Assembly (NCBI RefSeq): GCF_000427825.1
Contig: NZ_ATYT01000006.1
Coordinates: forward strand, 1 to 64,000
Direction: 5' to 3'
Length of the DNA: 64,000 nt
DNA from: Thermocrispum municipale DSM 44069
GTDB taxonomy: Bacteria; Actinomycetota; Actinomycetes; Mycobacteriales; Pseudonocardiaceae
Under the pieces are notes generated by a model. That model was not told the origin of the DNA, did no database searches, and saw only the letters and a list, made by a program, of their open reading frames with translations. Made by a program: the position numbers and the translations under genes. Of this stretch, positions 25,642 through 35,700 are shown piece after piece; the stretch's first letter is position 1, and the number at the start of each line of letters is the position of its first letter.

Positions 25642-26942
25642 GTGCGAACAAGCCGATCAAGGTCGCGCTGCTCGGGTGCGGCACGGTCGGCGGGGAAGTG
25701 GCCAGGTTGCTGACCGAGCAGTCCGGGGAACTGGCCGCCAGGGTCGGTGCGCCGATCGAACTGGCGGGCATCGCGGTGCGCAGGCCGGACAAGCACCCGG
25801 AACTGCCCGCCGAACTGCTGACCGACGACGCGCAGGCGCTGGTGGATTCCGATGTCGACGTCGTGGTCGAGCTGATCGGCGGCATCGAGCCGGTGCGCAC
25901 GTGGCTGCTGTCCGCCCTCCGCCAGGGCAAGTCGGTGGTGACCGCGAACAAGGCACTGCTCGCCGAGAGCTCGGCGGAGCTGTCCGAAGCGGCCGACGCC
26001 ACCGGGGCCGACCTGTACTTCGAGGCCGCCGTGGCCGGGGCGATCCCGCTGCTGCGGCCGTTGCGCGAGTCGCTGGCCGGTGACCGCATCACCAAGGTGA
26101 TGGGCATCGTCAACGGCACCACGAACTTCATCCTGTCGGCCATGGACACCTCGGGCGCCAGCTACGCCGAGACGCTGGCCGAGGCCTCCCGCCTCGGGTA
26201 CGCCGAAGCCGACCCGACCGCCGACGTCGACGGCTACGACGCCGCGGCGAAGGCGGCCATCCTGGCGTCGCTGGCGTTCCACACCCGCGTCACCGCGGCC
26301 GACGTGCACCGGGAAGGCATTGCCGACATCAGCTCGACGGACATCGCGGCGGCGCGGGCGCTGGGGCGCACGGTGAAGCTGCTGGCCATCTGCGAGCGGG
26401 TGGTCGACCCGGTCGACGGGTCGGAGTCGGTGTCGGCGCGCGTCTACCCGGCGATGATCCCGCGGACTCACCAGCTCGCGGGGGTCGGTGACGCCTTCAA
26501 CGCGGTGTACGTGGAGGCCGACGCGGCAGGCGAGTTGATGTTCTTCGGGCAGGGAGCAGGCGGTGCCCCGACGGCGTCCGCCGTGCTCGGCGATCTGGTC
26601 GCGGTGGCCCGTAACCGGGTGATGGGCGGTCGCGGGCCGCGTGAGTCGGCGCACGCTGCGCTGCCCGTGCGGCCCATGGCCGAGACGCCGACCCGGTACC
26701 ACATCAGCCTCGACGTGCAGGACAAGCCGGGTGTGCTGGCGCAGGTGGCGCATGTGTTCGCCGAACACGACGTCAGCATCGCCGCGGTACGGCAGCGCGA
26801 CGCCGACGACACCGCGAGTCTGGTCATCGTCACGCACGCGGCCGCGGACTCCGCGCTGCAGGGCACCGTGCGGGACATCGAGCGGCTGCCCGTGGTGCAC
26901 GAAGTGATCAGCGTGATGCGGGTGGAAGGTGAGGACGCATGA
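25638..26942 (+). CDS. hom: Homoserine dehydrogenase
   Basis: This 434-aa enzyme reduces aspartate semialdehyde to homoserine, the branch point to threonine and methionine. The N-terminal NAD(P)-binding motif is [15 protein letters not shown], and the catalytic region has [16 protein letters not shown] and [22 protein letters not shown]-terminal ACT domain (about 350-425, [20 protein letters not shown]) allows feedback inhibition by threonine, as in Corynebacterium. It overlaps lysA and thrC by 4 bp each. Confidence 0.97.
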   Translation: MSANKPIKVALLGCGTVGGEVARLLTEQSGELAARVGAPIELAGIAVRRPDKHPELPAELLTDDAQALVDSDVDVVVELIGGIEPVRTWLLSALRQGKSVVTANKALLAESSAELSEAADATGADLYFEAAVAGAIPLLRPLRESLAGDRITKVMGIVNGTTNFILSAMDTSGASYAETLAEASRLGYAEADPTADVDGYDAAAKAAILASLAFHTRVTAADVHREGIADISSTDIAAARALGRTVKLLAICERVVDPVDGSESVSARVYPAMIPRTHQLAGVGDAFNAVYVEADAAGELMFFGQGAGGAPTASAVLGDLVAVARNRVMGGRGPRESAHAALPVRPMAETPTRYHISLDVQDKPGVLAQVAHVFAEHDVSIAAVRQRDADDTASLVIVTHAAADSALQGTVRDIERLPVVHEVISVMRVEGEDA

Positions 26943-28009
26943 GCGCGCTCGGCATCATCGACGCCTACCGGGACCGGATCACCATCCCGGACGGCGCCGA
27001 GGTCATCACCCTCGGCGAGGGGAACACACCGCTGGTACCCGCGCCGCACATCTCCGAGCTGTCCGGGTGCGAGGTCTACCTGAAGGTCGAAGGCCTGAAC
27101 CCGACCGGCTCGTTCAAGGACCGCGGCATGACCGTGGCGATCACGCACGCGCTGGCCGGCGGGGTCCAGGCCGTGCTGTGTGCCTCGACCGGCAACACGT
27201 CGGCCTCGGCCGCTGCCTACGCGGCTCGGGCGGGTCTGACCTGCGCGGTGCTCGTGCCGCAGGGCAAGATCGCCATGGGCAAGCTGGCGCAGGCGGTGCT
27301 GCACGGCGCGAAGATCCTGCAGATCGACGGCAACTTCGACGACTGCCTGGAGCTGGCGTCGAAAACGACCGCCGAGCACCCGATCATGCTGGTGAACTCG
27401 GTCAACCCGGTCCGGCTGGTCGGGCAGAAGACCGCCGCCTGGGAGATCTGCGACGTGCTGGGCCGGGCCCCGGACGTGCACTGCCTCCCGGTCGGCAACG
27501 CGGGCAACATCACCGCTTACTGGGCCGGCTACACCGAGTACGCCAAGGACGGCGTGGTCGACAGCACGCCGCGGATGTTCGGTTTCCAGGCGGCCGGAGC
27601 ATCCCCGCTGGTGCGCGGGGAGCCGGTGGCGAACCCGGACACCGTCGCGACCGCGATCCGGGTCGGCAGCCCGGCGTCCTGGACCGGGGCCGTGGCCGCG
27701 CGCGACGAGTCCGGCGGGCTGTTCGAAGCAGTCACCGACGACCACATTCTGGAGGCCTACCGGCTACTGGCCGCCCGCGAAGGCGTGTTCGTCGAGCCGG
27801 CGTCGGCGACCGGTGTGGCCGGACTGCTGAAGGTCGCCGAGGACGGGCGCCTGCCGCGTGGCTCGCTGGTGGTCTGCACGGTCACCGGGCACGGCCTGAA
27901 GGACCCGGACACCGCACTCACCGGATGGGCGGACAGCAGTTCCGCGGGCCGGATCGAGGCGCTGCCGGTGGACGCCGACGCCGTCGCGAAAGCCTTGGAT
28001 CTGTCGTGA
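26939..28009 (+). CDS. thrC: Threonine synthase
   Basis: This 356-aa PLP enzyme (fold type II) converts O-phosphohomoserine to threonine. The PLP lysine is in [11 protein letters not shown] (about residue 60) and the phosphate-binding loop is [17 protein letters not shown]. The length is that of the short actinobacterial class rather than the 430-500-aa type. It overlaps hom (ATGA) and thrB (GTGA), so hom-thrC-thrB is one tightly coupled unit. Confidence 0.97.
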   Translation: MSALGIIDAYRDRITIPDGAEVITLGEGNTPLVPAPHISELSGCEVYLKVEGLNPTGSFKDRGMTVAITHALAGGVQAVLCASTGNTSASAAAYAARAGLTCAVLVPQGKIAMGKLAQAVLHGAKILQIDGNFDDCLELASKTTAEHPIMLVNSVNPVRLVGQKTAAWEICDVLGRAPDVHCLPVGNAGNITAYWAGYTEYAKDGVVDSTPRMFGFQAAGASPLVRGEPVANPDTVATAIRVGSPASWTGAVAARDESGGLFEAVTDDHILEAYRLLAAREGVFVEPASATGVAGLLKVAEDGRLPRGSLVVCTVTGHGLKDPDTALTGWADSSSAGRIEALPVDADAVAKALDLS

Positions 28010-28890
28010 GCGCGGTGCGAGTTCGCGTTCCGGCATCCACCGCGAACCTCGGCTCGGGATTCGACACGGTCGGGATGGCGCTGGCGCTCTACGACGTGGT
28101 CGAGGCGGAGATCGTCGACGACGGCCTGGACGTCGACATCGTCGACACCGGGGCGGGCGGTACGGACCAGCTTCCGCGGGACGAGAACCATCTCGTGGTG
28201 CGGGCCGTGCGGCACACCTCGGACCAGCTCGGGCTCAAGATCCCCGGCCTGCGCTTGACCTGCGCGAACGCCATCCCGCACGCCCGCGGTCTGGGCTCGT
28301 CGGCGGCCGCGGTGGTGGCGGGTGCGGCCGCCGCGTACGGGTTGGCGGGCCGACCGCTGGACCGGGACGCTGTGCTGCAACTGGCCGCCGGGTTCGAGGG
28401 GCACGCGGACAACGCCGGCGCCAGCCTGCTCGGTGGTGTCGTGATCACGTGGTTGGACGGCGAGACCTGGCAGGCGGCGCGGTTGGAGCCGCATCCCGGG
28501 GTGCGGCCGGTGCTTGCCGTCGCGGACGAGCAGTCGTCGACCGCGGCGACCCGTGACCTGCTTCCGGAGACCGTGCCGCACGCGGATGCGGCCCACGCCG
28601 CGGCGCGCGCGGCGCTCGGGGTGCACGCACTCACCGCCGATCCGAGCCTGCTGCTTCCCGGTACCGAGGACCGGTTGCACCAGCCGTACCGGGCGTCGGC
28701 CTATCCGAGGACGGATGCCCTGGTCAAGCAGCTGCGTCAGCGGGGGGTCGCCGCGACCGTGTCCGGCGCTGGGCCGTCCGTACTGGCGCTGACCAGCGAC
28801 GGCAGGCTCCCCGACGACGTGGACACCGAGGGCTTCCGGGTCAAGGAGCTGGCCGTCGACCTCGGGGGAGTCACCGTCGCGACCGCGTAA
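28006..28890 (+). CDS. thrB: Homoserine kinase
   Basis: This 294-aa GHMP kinase phosphorylates homoserine for Thr[20 protein letters not shown] is the N-terminal signature, [18 protein letters not shown] is the ATP-binding Gly/Ser loop (about 87-103), and [16 protein letters not shown] is the C-terminal GHMP motif. GTG 28006 overlaps the thrC stop. It is the last gene of the amino-acid operon; rho follows after 448 bp with its own promoter. Confidence 0.96.
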   Translation: MSAVRVRVPASTANLGSGFDTVGMALALYDVVEAEIVDDGLDVDIVDTGAGGTDQLPRDENHLVVRAVRHTSDQLGLKIPGLRLTCANAIPHARGLGSSAAAVVAGAAAAYGLAGRPLDRDAVLQLAAGFEGHADNAGASLLGGVVITWLDGETWQAARLEPHPGVRPVLAVADEQSSTAATRDLLPETVPHADAAHAAARAALGVHALTADPSLLLPGTEDRLHQPYRASAYPRTDALVKQLRQRGVAATVSGAGPSVLALTSDGRLPDDVDTEGFRVKELAVDLGGVTVATA

Positions 28891-28969
28891 CGGATCGCGG
28901 AACCGCACGAAAACAGGAGAAACTCGGAAAACTTCCCGCGGCCTGGGAACAACTCACCGGGGGTGGTTG

Positions 28970-29237
28970 TTGCACCGGGTGATTGGGCAGTCTAGGCTCA
29001 GAGGCGTTCGATCACCGTGCGGGCTCATGCCGCACCAGGTGTAGACCTCTGGTTATCTGCCGGAGCGCATCATCTGTTCCATCCGCGTCCGTTTCATTTC
29101 GGGCTCGGTGACAGTTCTCGGTGCGGATGTCGTCACGCGGTGGCCGTTCTCGGCTTGTCCCTTCTGGGACGGGCACATTCAGTGCGTGCGCCGCCGCAGC
29201 GATACCCATCTCTGCCGGCCGTTCGCACGGGGGGTGC
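28970..29237 (+). promoter_or_regulatory. rho promoter and long leader
   Basis: TTGCAC (28970-28975) and TAGGCT (28993-28998) are spaced by 17 bp, a good vegetative promoter. Transcription would start near 29005, leaving a leader of about 335 nt before the rho GTG. The leader is rich in C and U stretches (for example around 29150-29165), which would suit Rho loading and autogenous attenuation, a known control of rho in other bacteria. The 28891-28969 stretch after thrB shows nothing I can name. Confidence 0.6.
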
Positions 29238-29342
29238 ATGGGCTTGCCCCGTGAATTACAGACCGCTTTCGGCGCCTTCGGCGCGGGTGGCGTTTGCATC
29301 GGTGTCCACCACGCGGGCATCGGTCAGGAAGGACATGCGTGA
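29238..29342 (+). CDS. Possible leader ORF overlapping the rho start (34 aa)
   Basis: ATG 29238 follows a GGGGGGTG stretch, and the frame ends in TGA 29340-29342, which overlaps the rho start GTG 29339-29341 in the pattern GTGA. This is the overlap used for translational coupling throughout this genome. The peptide begins MGLPRELQTAFGAF and is Gly/Ala-rich. A longer form from GTG 29121 (73 aa) is possible. No homologue is known to me; it may be a regulatory uORF in the rho leader rather than a functional protein. Confidence 0.35.
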   Translation: MGLPRELQTAFGAFGAGGVCIGVHHAGIGQEGHA

Positions 29343-31318
29343 GCAACACCGATCTTCTCAGCGGTGACGCGGAGAATCAGACTTCATCTTCTTCGGGGAG
29401 CGACAACGTGACGGTCGAGACCGCACCGCAGACCAGTGGCGAGGCGCCCGCGGCGCCCAAGAAGCGTTCCGGCGGGCTGTCCAGCATGGTGATCGCCGAA
29501 CTGCGACAGCTCGCCGGAGAGCTGGGCATCACCGGAATCTCGGGCATGCGGAAAGGGGAGCTGATCGCCGCGATTCGTGAGCGGCAGGGCACCCCGGCGC
29601 GCGCCCGCAAGGCCAAGCAGCAGGACGAGACGCTGCCGTTGGACGGCGTCGAGGCCAAGTCGAACACCGCGAAGGCCGACGCCGAGCAGGCACCCAAGCA
29701 GCAGGGCGGCAAGGACAGCGGCAAGGACGGCGCGACCGACACCGCCGCGCCCGCCCAGGAGGCGGGCCAGCAGCAGGCCAAGGAATCCGGCCAGCAGTCC
29801 CGGCGCCGTCGCTCCCGCCAGCAGTCGGACCAGGGCCAGCAGGAGGCCCAGCAGCCCGCGGCGGCCCAGCAGCAGTCCTCCGGTGGCGACAAGGCCGCCG
29901 AGCAGGGCACCGGCGAGCGCCAGGAGCAGGGCGGCAAGGGTCGCGAGCAGCAGAACGAGCAGTCCGGCAACGGCCAGGGTCAGCGGGACGACCGCGACCA
30001 GTCCAACCGCCAGGGCGACCAGAGCAACCAGGGCAACCGCCAGAACGACCAGGGCAACCGGCAGGACGACGACCGGGGCGGCAGGCGCGGCAGGCGCTCG
30101 CGGGACCGCAGGCGCCGGGGCCGCAACAACGACGGCGGTGGCGGCGGCGAGACCGAGATCCGCGAGGACGACGTCCTGCTGCCCGTCGCGGGCATCCTGG
30201 ACGTGCTGGACAACTACGCGTTCGTGCGCACGTCCGGCTACCTGGCGGGCCCGAACGACGTGTACGTCTCGCTGTCGCTGGTGCGCAAGTACGGCCTGCG
30301 CCGCGGTGACGCGATCACCGGTGTGGTGCGGCAGCCGCGCGAAGGCGAGCAGCAGCGGCAGAAGTTCAATCCGCTGGTGCGCGTCGACACCATCAACGGC
30401 CTGGAGCCGGACAAGGCCAAGAACCGGCCGGAGTTCCACAAGCTGACGCCGCTGTACCCGAACGAGCGGCTGCGCCTGGAGACCGAGCCGCACAAGCTGA
30501 CCACCAGGGTGATCGACCTGATCATGCCGGTCGGCAAGGGCCAGCGTGCGCTGATCGTGTCCCCGCCCAAGGCGGGTAAGACCACGATCCTGCAGGACAT
30601 CGCCAACGCCATCACCACCAACAACCCGGAGTGCTGGCTGATGGTGGTGCTGGTGGACGAGCGGCCGGAAGAGGTCACCGACATGCAGCGGAACGTCAAG
30701 GGCGAGGTCATCGCCTCGACGTTCGACCGTCCGCCGTCGGACCACACCACGGTCGCCGAGCTGTCCATCGAGCGCGCGAAGCGGCTCACCGAGCTGGGCC
30801 ACGACGTGGTCGTGCTGCTCGACTCGATCACCCGGCTCGGCCGCGCCTACAACCTGGCGGCGCCGGCCAGCGGCCGGATCCTGTCCGGTGGTGTCGACTC
30901 GACCGCGCTGTACCCGCCGAAGCGGTTCCTCGGCGCGGCCCGCAACATCGAGAACGGCGGCTCGCTGACCATCTTCGCCACCGCGATGGTGGAGACCGGC
31001 TCGACCATGGACACCGTCATCTTCGAGGAGTTCAAGGGCACCGGTAACGCCGAGCTGAAGCTGGACCGCAAGATCGCCGAGCGGCGTGTCTTCCCGGCGG
31101 TGGACGTCAACCCGTCCGGTACCCGTAAGGAAGAGCTGCTGTTGTCGCCGGACGAGCTGGCGGTCACCGTCAAGCTGCACCGGGTGCTGCACGCGCTCGA
31201 CTCGCAGCAGGCCATCGACCTGCTGCTGAGCAGGCTGCGCAAGACCAAGAACAACTACGAGTTCCTGATGCAGGTGGCCAAGACCGCGCCGGATCAGAAC
31301 GGCGTCAACGGCGACTAG
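29339..31318 (+). CDS. rho: Transcription termination factor Rho with a large disordered insertion
   Basis: This 659-aa hexameric RNA helicase ends transcription at C-rich RNA. The N-terminal Rho_N helical part (about 45-85, [20 protein letters not shown]) is followed by an actinobacterial insertion of about 180 residues (roughly 90-270). The insertion is very rich in Gln, Asn, Gly, Asp and Arg and is likely disordered and RNA-binding. The cold-shock-like RNA domain resumes at [15 protein letters not shown], and the RecA-like motor has the Walker [11 protein letters not shown] (about residue 409) and the Q/R loops to [12 protein letters not shown]. The GTG is preceded by AGGAAGG. Compared with the 419-aa E. 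coli Rho the core is complete. Confidence 0.97.
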   Translation: MSNTDLLSGDAENQTSSSSGSDNVTVETAPQTSGEAPAAPKKRSGGLSSMVIAELRQLAGELGITGISGMRKGELIAAIRERQGTPARARKAKQQDETLPLDGVEAKSNTAKADAEQAPKQQGGKDSGKDGATDTAAPAQEAGQQQAKESGQQSRRRRSRQQSDQGQQEAQQPAAAQQQSSGGDKAAEQGTGERQEQGGKGREQQNEQSGNGQGQRDDRDQSNRQGDQSNQGNRQNDQGNRQDDDRGGRRGRRSRDRRRRGRNNDGGGGGETEIREDDVLLPVAGILDVLDNYAFVRTSGYLAGPNDVYVSLSLVRKYGLRRGDAITGVVRQPREGEQQRQKFNPLVRVDTINGLEPDKAKNRPEFHKLTPLYPNERLRLETEPHKLTTRVIDLIMPVGKGQRALIVSPPKAGKTTILQDIANAITTNNPECWLMVVLVDERPEEVTDMQRNVKGEVIASTFDRPPSDHTTVAELSIERAKRLTELGHDVVVLLDSITRLGRAYNLAAPASGRILSGGVDSTALYPPKRFLGAARNIENGGSLTIFATAMVETGSTMDTVIFEEFKGTGNAELKLDRKIAERRVFPAVDVNPSGTRKEELLLSPDELAVTVKLHRVLHALDSQQAIDLLLSRLRKTKNNYEFLMQVAKTAPDQNGVNGD

Positions 31319-31335
31319 CACAGACGGGAATTTCG

Positions 31336-31372
31336 GACGGGCAGGCCGCGTTGATGACGTTGCCTGCCCGTC
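31336..31372 (+). terminator. Hairpin after rho
   Basis: GACGGGCAGG (31336-31345) and CCTGCCCGTC (31363-31372) form a perfect 10-bp stem with a 17-nt loop, 17 bp after the rho stop. No T-tract follows. It probably separates rho from rpmE. A further 7-bp long-range pairing (GGCCCCG 31398-31404 with CGGGGCC 31431-31437) sits in the rpmE leader just before its Shine-Dalgarno. Confidence 0.65.
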
Positions 31373-31454
31373 TGGCAGAATCGACGAGCACGAGTCCGGC
31401 CCCGCTTCACCTCATGCGGTTTCGAGGACCCGGGGCCATTTCAGAGAGGACACC

Positions 31455-31667
31455 ATGAAGACCGGTATTCACCCCGAGTACGTGCCGACCCAGGTGGTCT
31501 GCAGCTGCGGCAACAGCTTCGTGACCCGCAGCACCAAGAAGTCGGGCCACATTCACGTCGAGGTCTGCTCCAACTGCCACCCGTTCTACACGGGCAAGCA
31601 GAAGATTCTGGACACCGGCGGCCGGGTGGCCCGGTTCGAGGCCCGTTACGGCAAGCGCAAGAAGTAA
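31455..31667 (+). CDS. rpmE: 50S ribosomal protein L31 (zinc-binding form)
   Basis: This 70-aa protein begins [20 protein letters not shown]. It has four zinc ligands, Cys16, Cys18, Cys37 and Cys40 (CSCG and [13 protein letters not shown]). This makes it the C+ (zinc-containing) paralogue, which zinc-starved cells replace by a Cys-less form encoded elsewhere. AGAGAGGA precedes the ATG. It is followed by prfA after a single base. Confidence 0.97.
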   Translation: MKTGIHPEYVPTQVVCSCGNSFVTRSTKKSGHIHVEVCSNCHPFYTGKQKILDTGGRVARFEARYGKRKK

Positions 31668-31668
31668 T

Positions 31669-32754
31669 TTGGACGCCTCGTCCCTGCAAGGCTTGCTCGA
31701 CGAGTACGCCGAGCTGGAACGGCAACTCGCCGACCCAGGCGTGCACGCCGATGCCGAGCGTGCCCGCAAACTGGGTCGGCGTTATGCCGAATTGACCCCG
31801 GTCGTCAAGACCTACAACGAGCTGGCCTCGGCCCAGGACGACCTGGCCGCCGCTCGCGAGCTGGCCGCCGAGGACAAGGGGTTCGCCGACGAGGCCGCCC
31901 AGCTGGAGAAGCGCATCGAGCAGCTGGAGTCCCGGCTCACCGAGCTGTTGCTGCCGCGTGACCCGTACGACGCGTCGGACGTGGTCATGGAGGTCAAGTC
32001 CGGTGAGGGTGGCGAGGAATCCGCGCTGTTCGCCGGCGATCTGCTGCGGATGTATCTGCGTTACGCCGAGCGGCAGGGCTGGAAGGCCACAATCCTCAAC
32101 GCCACCGACACCGGCCTGGGCGGCTACAAGGACGTCACGCTGTCCATCAAGGGCAAGGGTGACGGTCCGGACGGGGTGTGGGCTCGACTGAAGTACGAAG
32201 GCGGTGTGCACCGCGTGCAGCGCGTGCCCGCCACCGAGTCGCAAGGTCGTATCCACACCTCGGCCGCGGGCGTTCTGGTGTATCCCGAGCCGGAAGAGGT
32301 CGAGGTCGAGATCGACCCGAACGACTTGAAGATCGACGTGTTCCGGTCGTCGGGGCCTGGCGGCCAGAGCGTGAACACCACCGACTCCGCCGTCCGCGTC
32401 ACGCACCTGCCCACGGGCATCGTGGTGACCTGCCAGAACGAGAAGTCGCAGATTCAGAACCGGGCGCGGGCCATCCAGGTGCTGCAGGCCCGCCTGCAGG
32501 CGATGGCCGAGGAGGAAGCCGCGGCGAAGGCGGCCGACGCCCGCCGCTCGCAGGTGCGCACGGTCGACCGGTCCGAGCGCGTGCGGACGTACAACTTCCC
32601 GGAGAACCGGATCTCCGATCACCGGGTGAACTACAAGGCCTACAACCTCGACCAGGTGCTCGACGGGGATCTGAACGGCGTGCTGGACGCGCTGGCCGCG
32701 GCCGACCGGGCCGAGCGGCTGGCCGAACACTCCAAGGCGCAATCGACGCAGTAA
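31669..32754 (+). CDS. prfA: Peptide chain release factor 1
   Basis: This 361-aa protein releases peptides at UAA and UAG. The tripeptide anticodon is PAT in [15 protein letters not shown], and the catalytic GGQ is in [17 protein letters not shown] (about residue 230). The gene seems to begin with TTG 31669, one base after the rpmE stop. The resulting N-terminus [19 protein letters not shown] is the conserved family start, and no ATG or GTG fits. Rare start plus tight spacing implies that its expression depends on coupling to rpmE. Confidence 0.95.
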   Translation: MDASSLQGLLDEYAELERQLADPGVHADAERARKLGRRYAELTPVVKTYNELASAQDDLAAARELAAEDKGFADEAAQLEKRIEQLESRLTELLLPRDPYDASDVVMEVKSGEGGEESALFAGDLLRMYLRYAERQGWKATILNATDTGLGGYKDVTLSIKGKGDGPDGVWARLKYEGGVHRVQRVPATESQGRIHTSAAGVLVYPEPEEVEVEIDPNDLKIDVFRSSGPGGQSVNTTDSAVRVTHLPTGIVVTCQNEKSQIQNRARAIQVLQARLQAMAEEEAAAKAADARRSQVRTVDRSERVRTYNFPENRISDHRVNYKAYNLDQVLDGDLNGVLDALAAADRAERLAEHSKAQSTQ

Positions 32755-32938
32755 CGCGCAGCGATGCAAGTCGGCGCGGTTGTGGCGTCGCGGCAGAGCC
32801 AGGTGCAGCGACATCCTTTGGCAGCGGTCCGTCGCCTCTTTGGCGGCGGTCGCCCCAGGCGTTCTCCATCAGCACGCAGTCCGGGGCCTGCGGCGGTTCC
32901 TGTCCGGGTTCTGTCCCGCTGCCGGTTACGCTGGCGGA

Positions 32939-33811
32939 GTGAGACGGCAACCGTTGCGGCTGGCCATCCTGGAGGCCACCCGAATCTTCGAGGAGGCGGG
33001 CGTGCCGTCCCCGCGTGTCGACGCCGAACTCCTCGCGGCGCACGTCCTCGGCGTCGACCGAGGCAGCCTGCCGCTCATTCCGCTGGTCGACCCGCCGGTC
33101 ATCGAAGCGCTGCGCGAGCTGGTGCAGCAACGCGCCAAGCGCGTCCCGCTCCAGCACCTCACCGGCGTGGCCACGATGGGCCGCATCGACGTGGCGGTCG
33201 GTCCGGGGGTGTTCGTCCCGCGCCCGGAGACCGAGCTGATGCTGCAGTGGGGCCTCGACCTGCTGGAAGGTCGCACCGGCCCGGTGGTGATGGACCTGTG
33301 CACGGGATCCGGCGCGCTCGCGCTCGCGCTGCAGCACGAGCGGCCCGACGCCCAGGTCTACGCGGTCGACAACGATCCCCAGGCGCTGGCGTGGGCGCGG
33401 CACAACGCGGATCGCCGCGTCGAAGCCGGCGACACCCCGATCAAGCTCTACTCCGGCGACGTCACCGACCCCCGGCTGTTCAGCGAGCTGGACGGCGTGG
33501 TGGACCTGGTGCTGTGCAACCCGCCGTACGTCCCGCCGAACGCCGACCTGCCGCCCGAGGTGCTCGACCACGATCCGCCGCAGGCGGTGTTCGCCGAGGA
33601 CGGCGGCCTGGCCGTCATCCGGCACGTGGTCTCGGCCGCGGCGCGGCTGTTGGTGCCCGGCGGTGGTGTCGCCATCGAGCACGACGACAGCCACGCGTCA
33701 GCGGTCCCGGCGTTGCTCAAGACCCGTACGGTGCTCGGGGACGTGCGCGACCACCACGACCTTGCCGGGCGTCCTCGCTTCGCCACGGCCATCCGCGGCG
33801 CCGCCGACTGA
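32939..33811 (+). CDS. prmC: Release factor glutamine methyltransferase
   Basis: This 290-aa SAM-dependent enzyme methylates the GGQ glutamine of release factors. The N-terminal helical recognition domain is followed by VFVPRPETELM, the SAM-binding motif VMDLCTGSGALALAL and the catalytic NPPYVPP (about residue 195). GTG 32939 was chosen from the conserved start region (RQPLRLAILEAT). There are 184 bp between prfA and prmC with no recognisable gene. prfA-prmC adjacency is standard. Confidence 0.95.
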   Translation: MRRQPLRLAILEATRIFEEAGVPSPRVDAELLAAHVLGVDRGSLPLIPLVDPPVIEALRELVQQRAKRVPLQHLTGVATMGRIDVAVGPGVFVPRPETELMLQWGLDLLEGRTGPVVMDLCTGSGALALALQHERPDAQVYAVDNDPQALAWARHNADRRVEAGDTPIKLYSGDVTDPRLFSELDGVVDLVLCNPPYVPPNADLPPEVLDHDPPQAVFAEDGGLAVIRHVVSAAARLLVPGGGVAIEHDDSHASAVPALLKTRTVLGDVRDHHDLAGRPRFATAIRGAAD

Positions 33812-33815
33812 CGTC

Positions 33816-33910
33816 GAGCGGCCTATGGCGCTTGGGAATCAACTTCGAGCGACCTGTGACGCCTGGGACCTACCTCAAGCGGATCGGCGGTACCTGCCTC
33901 AGGCGGCCTG
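33816..33910. repeat. Degenerate short repeats at the 3' end of the flavoprotein gene
   Basis: TCGAGCGGCCTATGGCG, TCGAGCGACCTGTGACG, TCAAGCGGATCGGCGGTACCTGCC and TCAGGCGGCCTGCGGTACCTGCG follow one another from about 33816 to 33919 at 24-33 bp steps. The last copies include the stop codon and final codons of the minus-strand gene. The repeat is non-coding over most of its length and of unknown role. Confidence 0.5.
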
Positions 33911-34975
33911 CGGTACCTGCGACCGGAGGAGATCCCGCACCCCGGTAGCGGCGACCCGTCCGGCGCGAGCCGCACCGATGGTGCTGGCCGACGGGCCGTA
34001 ACCGACGAAGAACAGCCGCGGTTCGCGCACCGCGCGCGCATTCTCCACCGCGATACCACCCGCGGGTTCCCGCAGCCGCAGCGGCGCAAGGTGGTCCACG
34101 GCGGGGCGGAACCCGGTGGCCCACAGGATCACGTCGGCCCGGATGAACCGGCCGTCGTCCCAGGCCACCCCGTCCGGCGTGATGCGATCGAACATCGGCA
34201 GCCGCTCGAGCACGCCGCGTTCCTTGGCGTCCTTCACCTCGGGCGTCATGCCCAGCCCGGTGTAGCTGACGACGCTGCGCGGCGGACCACCGCGAGCGGT
34301 GTTGGCGGCTACCGCCGCCTCGACCTTGCGGCCCCAGTTCTCGTCGAACTTGCCGATGTCGCGCCACTCCGGCGGTCGACGCGTCACCCAGGTCGTGCTC
34401 GTGACCTGGGAGATCTCCGCAAGTTGCTGGGTCGCCGACGCCCCACCGCCGACGACCACGACGTGCTTGCCGGCGAACGCCTCCTTGCCCGGATAAGCCG
34501 AGCTGTGCAGCTGCCGGCCACGGAACGTCTCCCGGCCCGGGTAGTACGGCAGGAACGGCTTGTCCCACGTCCCGGTCGCATTCACCACGGCGCGAGCTCG
34601 CCAGGTCCCCGCGGACGACTCCACCACGAGCCGCTCACCGTCGTCCCGGACGGCGCTCACGTGGACCGGCCGGCGCACGTTCAGATCGAACGTTCGCTCG
34701 TAGCGGGCGAAGTACTCGGACACGACCTCGGACGCGGGGCGCGAGGCGTCCTGCACCTCCAGCGGCATCCCGGGCAGATCGTGCACGCGGTGCGCGGTCG
34801 ACAACGTCAGCGAGGGCCAGCGGAACTGCCAGGCGCCACCGGGCGCGGGGGAGTGGTCCAGCACCACGTAGGAGATGCCGAACTTGCGCAGGAAGTACGC
34901 GGTCGACAGACCGGCCTGGCCGCCGCCGATCATCACGGCGTCGATGGTCGTCGCGCTGTCGGTGCCCTCGTTCAC
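33899..34975 (-). CDS. Flavin-containing NAD(P)H-dependent oxidoreductase (monooxygenase-like)
   Basis: This 358-aa flavoprotein has two dinucleotide-binding motifs: AVMIGGGQAGLSTAYFL near the N-terminus for FAD and VVVVGGGASATQQLAEI near residue 165 for NADPH. VILWATGFRPAVDHL and the FAD-binding end FFVGYGPSASTIGAARAG complete the pattern of group B flavin monooxygenases and related oxidoreductases. The strict FxGxxxHxxxF/Y monooxygenase motif appears as FRGRQLHSSAYPG, a good match. The GTG 34975 start excludes an unlikely Ala-rich extension that would overlap sua5. The gene interrupts the otherwise conserved prmC-sua5 order, so it is an insertion relative to mycobacteria. The substrate is unknown. 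Confidence 0.82.
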   Translation of the reverse strand: MNEGTDSATTIDAVMIGGGQAGLSTAYFLRKFGISYVVLDHSPAPGGAWQFRWPSLTLSTAHRVHDLPGMPLEVQDASRPASEVVSEYFARYERTFDLNVRRPVHVSAVRDDGERLVVESSAGTWRARAVVNATGTWDKPFLPYYPGRETFRGRQLHSSAYPGKEAFAGKHVVVVGGGASATQQLAEISQVTSTTWVTRRPPEWRDIGKFDENWGRKVEAAVAANTARGGPPRSVVSYTGLGMTPEVKDAKERGVLERLPMFDRITPDGVAWDDGRFIRADVILWATGFRPAVDHLAPLRLREPAGGIAVENARAVREPRLFFVGYGPSASTIGAARAGRVAATGVRDLLRSQVPQAA

Positions 34976-35045
34976 ATCTAATACAACGCCGAACACCCCC
35001 AGGCCCTTCCGTGAGCTGGATCGCGCTCGGTCTAGGCTCACCGGA

Positions 35046-35696
35046 GTGAGCCAGGTGTACGACTGCGCGTTGCGCCAGGAGCGCGCCGATGGCCTTGCGG
35101 CGGCCGCCGCTGCCGTGCGCTCCGCGCGACTGGTGGTGTTGCCGACCGACACGGTCTACGGAATCGGCTGCGATGCGTTCGACGGGGCTGCGGTGCGTTC
35201 GTTGCTGGCGGCCAAGCGGCGCGGCCCGGACATGCCGGTCGGTGTGCTCGTCGGATCCTGGTCGACCATCGAGGGCCTGGTGCTCAGCGTGCCGAAGCAG
35301 GCCTACACGCTGATCGAAGCGTTCTGGCCGGGTGACCTGTCGTTGGTGCTCGAGCACGCGCCGAGCCTGTCCTGGGACCTGGGCAACACCCGCGGCACGG
35401 TGATGCTGCGGATGCCGCTGCACCCGGTCGCCCTCGAACTGTTGCGCGAGGTCGGCCCGATGGCGGTCAGCAGCGCCAACCGTTCCGGGGAACGCCCGGC
35501 CACCACGGCCGCGGAAGCCGTCGAGCAGTTCGGTGACGACGTCGCGGTGTATCTCGATGGCGGGCCGTCCGGCGAAGCCGTGCCGTCCACGATCGTCGAC
35601 TTGACCGGCGACGAGCCCGTCGTGCTGCGGACCGGTTCGGTCAGCGTGGCGGCGGTGTCCGAGGCGCTCGGCACCCAGGTGCAGGTCGCAGGCTGA
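35046..35696 (+). CDS. L-threonylcarbamoyladenylate synthase (Sua5/YrdC)
   Basis: This 216-aa protein makes threonylcarbamoyl-AMP from threonine, bicarbonate and ATP for the t6A modification of ANN-decoding tRNAs. Visible motifs are VVLPTDTVYGIGCDA, AAKRRGPDMPVGVLV, FWPGDLSLVLEHAP, VMLRMPLHP and MAVSSANRSGERPATT. The GTG at 35046 lies 8 bp after a -10-like TAGGCT (35033-35038), so the transcript is probably leaderless. The C-terminus ends with the short YrdC form, without the extra Sua5 domain. wecA follows 4 bp later. Confidence 0.93.
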   Translation: MSQVYDCALRQERADGLAAAAAAVRSARLVVLPTDTVYGIGCDAFDGAAVRSLLAAKRRGPDMPVGVLVGSWSTIEGLVLSVPKQAYTLIEAFWPGDLSLVLEHAPSLSWDLGNTRGTVMLRMPLHPVALELLREVGPMAVSSANRSGERPATTAAEAVEQFGDDVAVYLDGGPSGEAVPSTIVDLTGDEPVVLRTGSVSVAAVSEALGTQVQVAG

Positions 35697-35700
35697 ACGT

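Noticed and set aside
29017-29367. 116-codon frame overlapping the rho start
   Set aside because: It overlaps rho by 29 bp in another frame and has no ribosome binding site; the shorter ORF ending in GTGA is the better candidate for translation.
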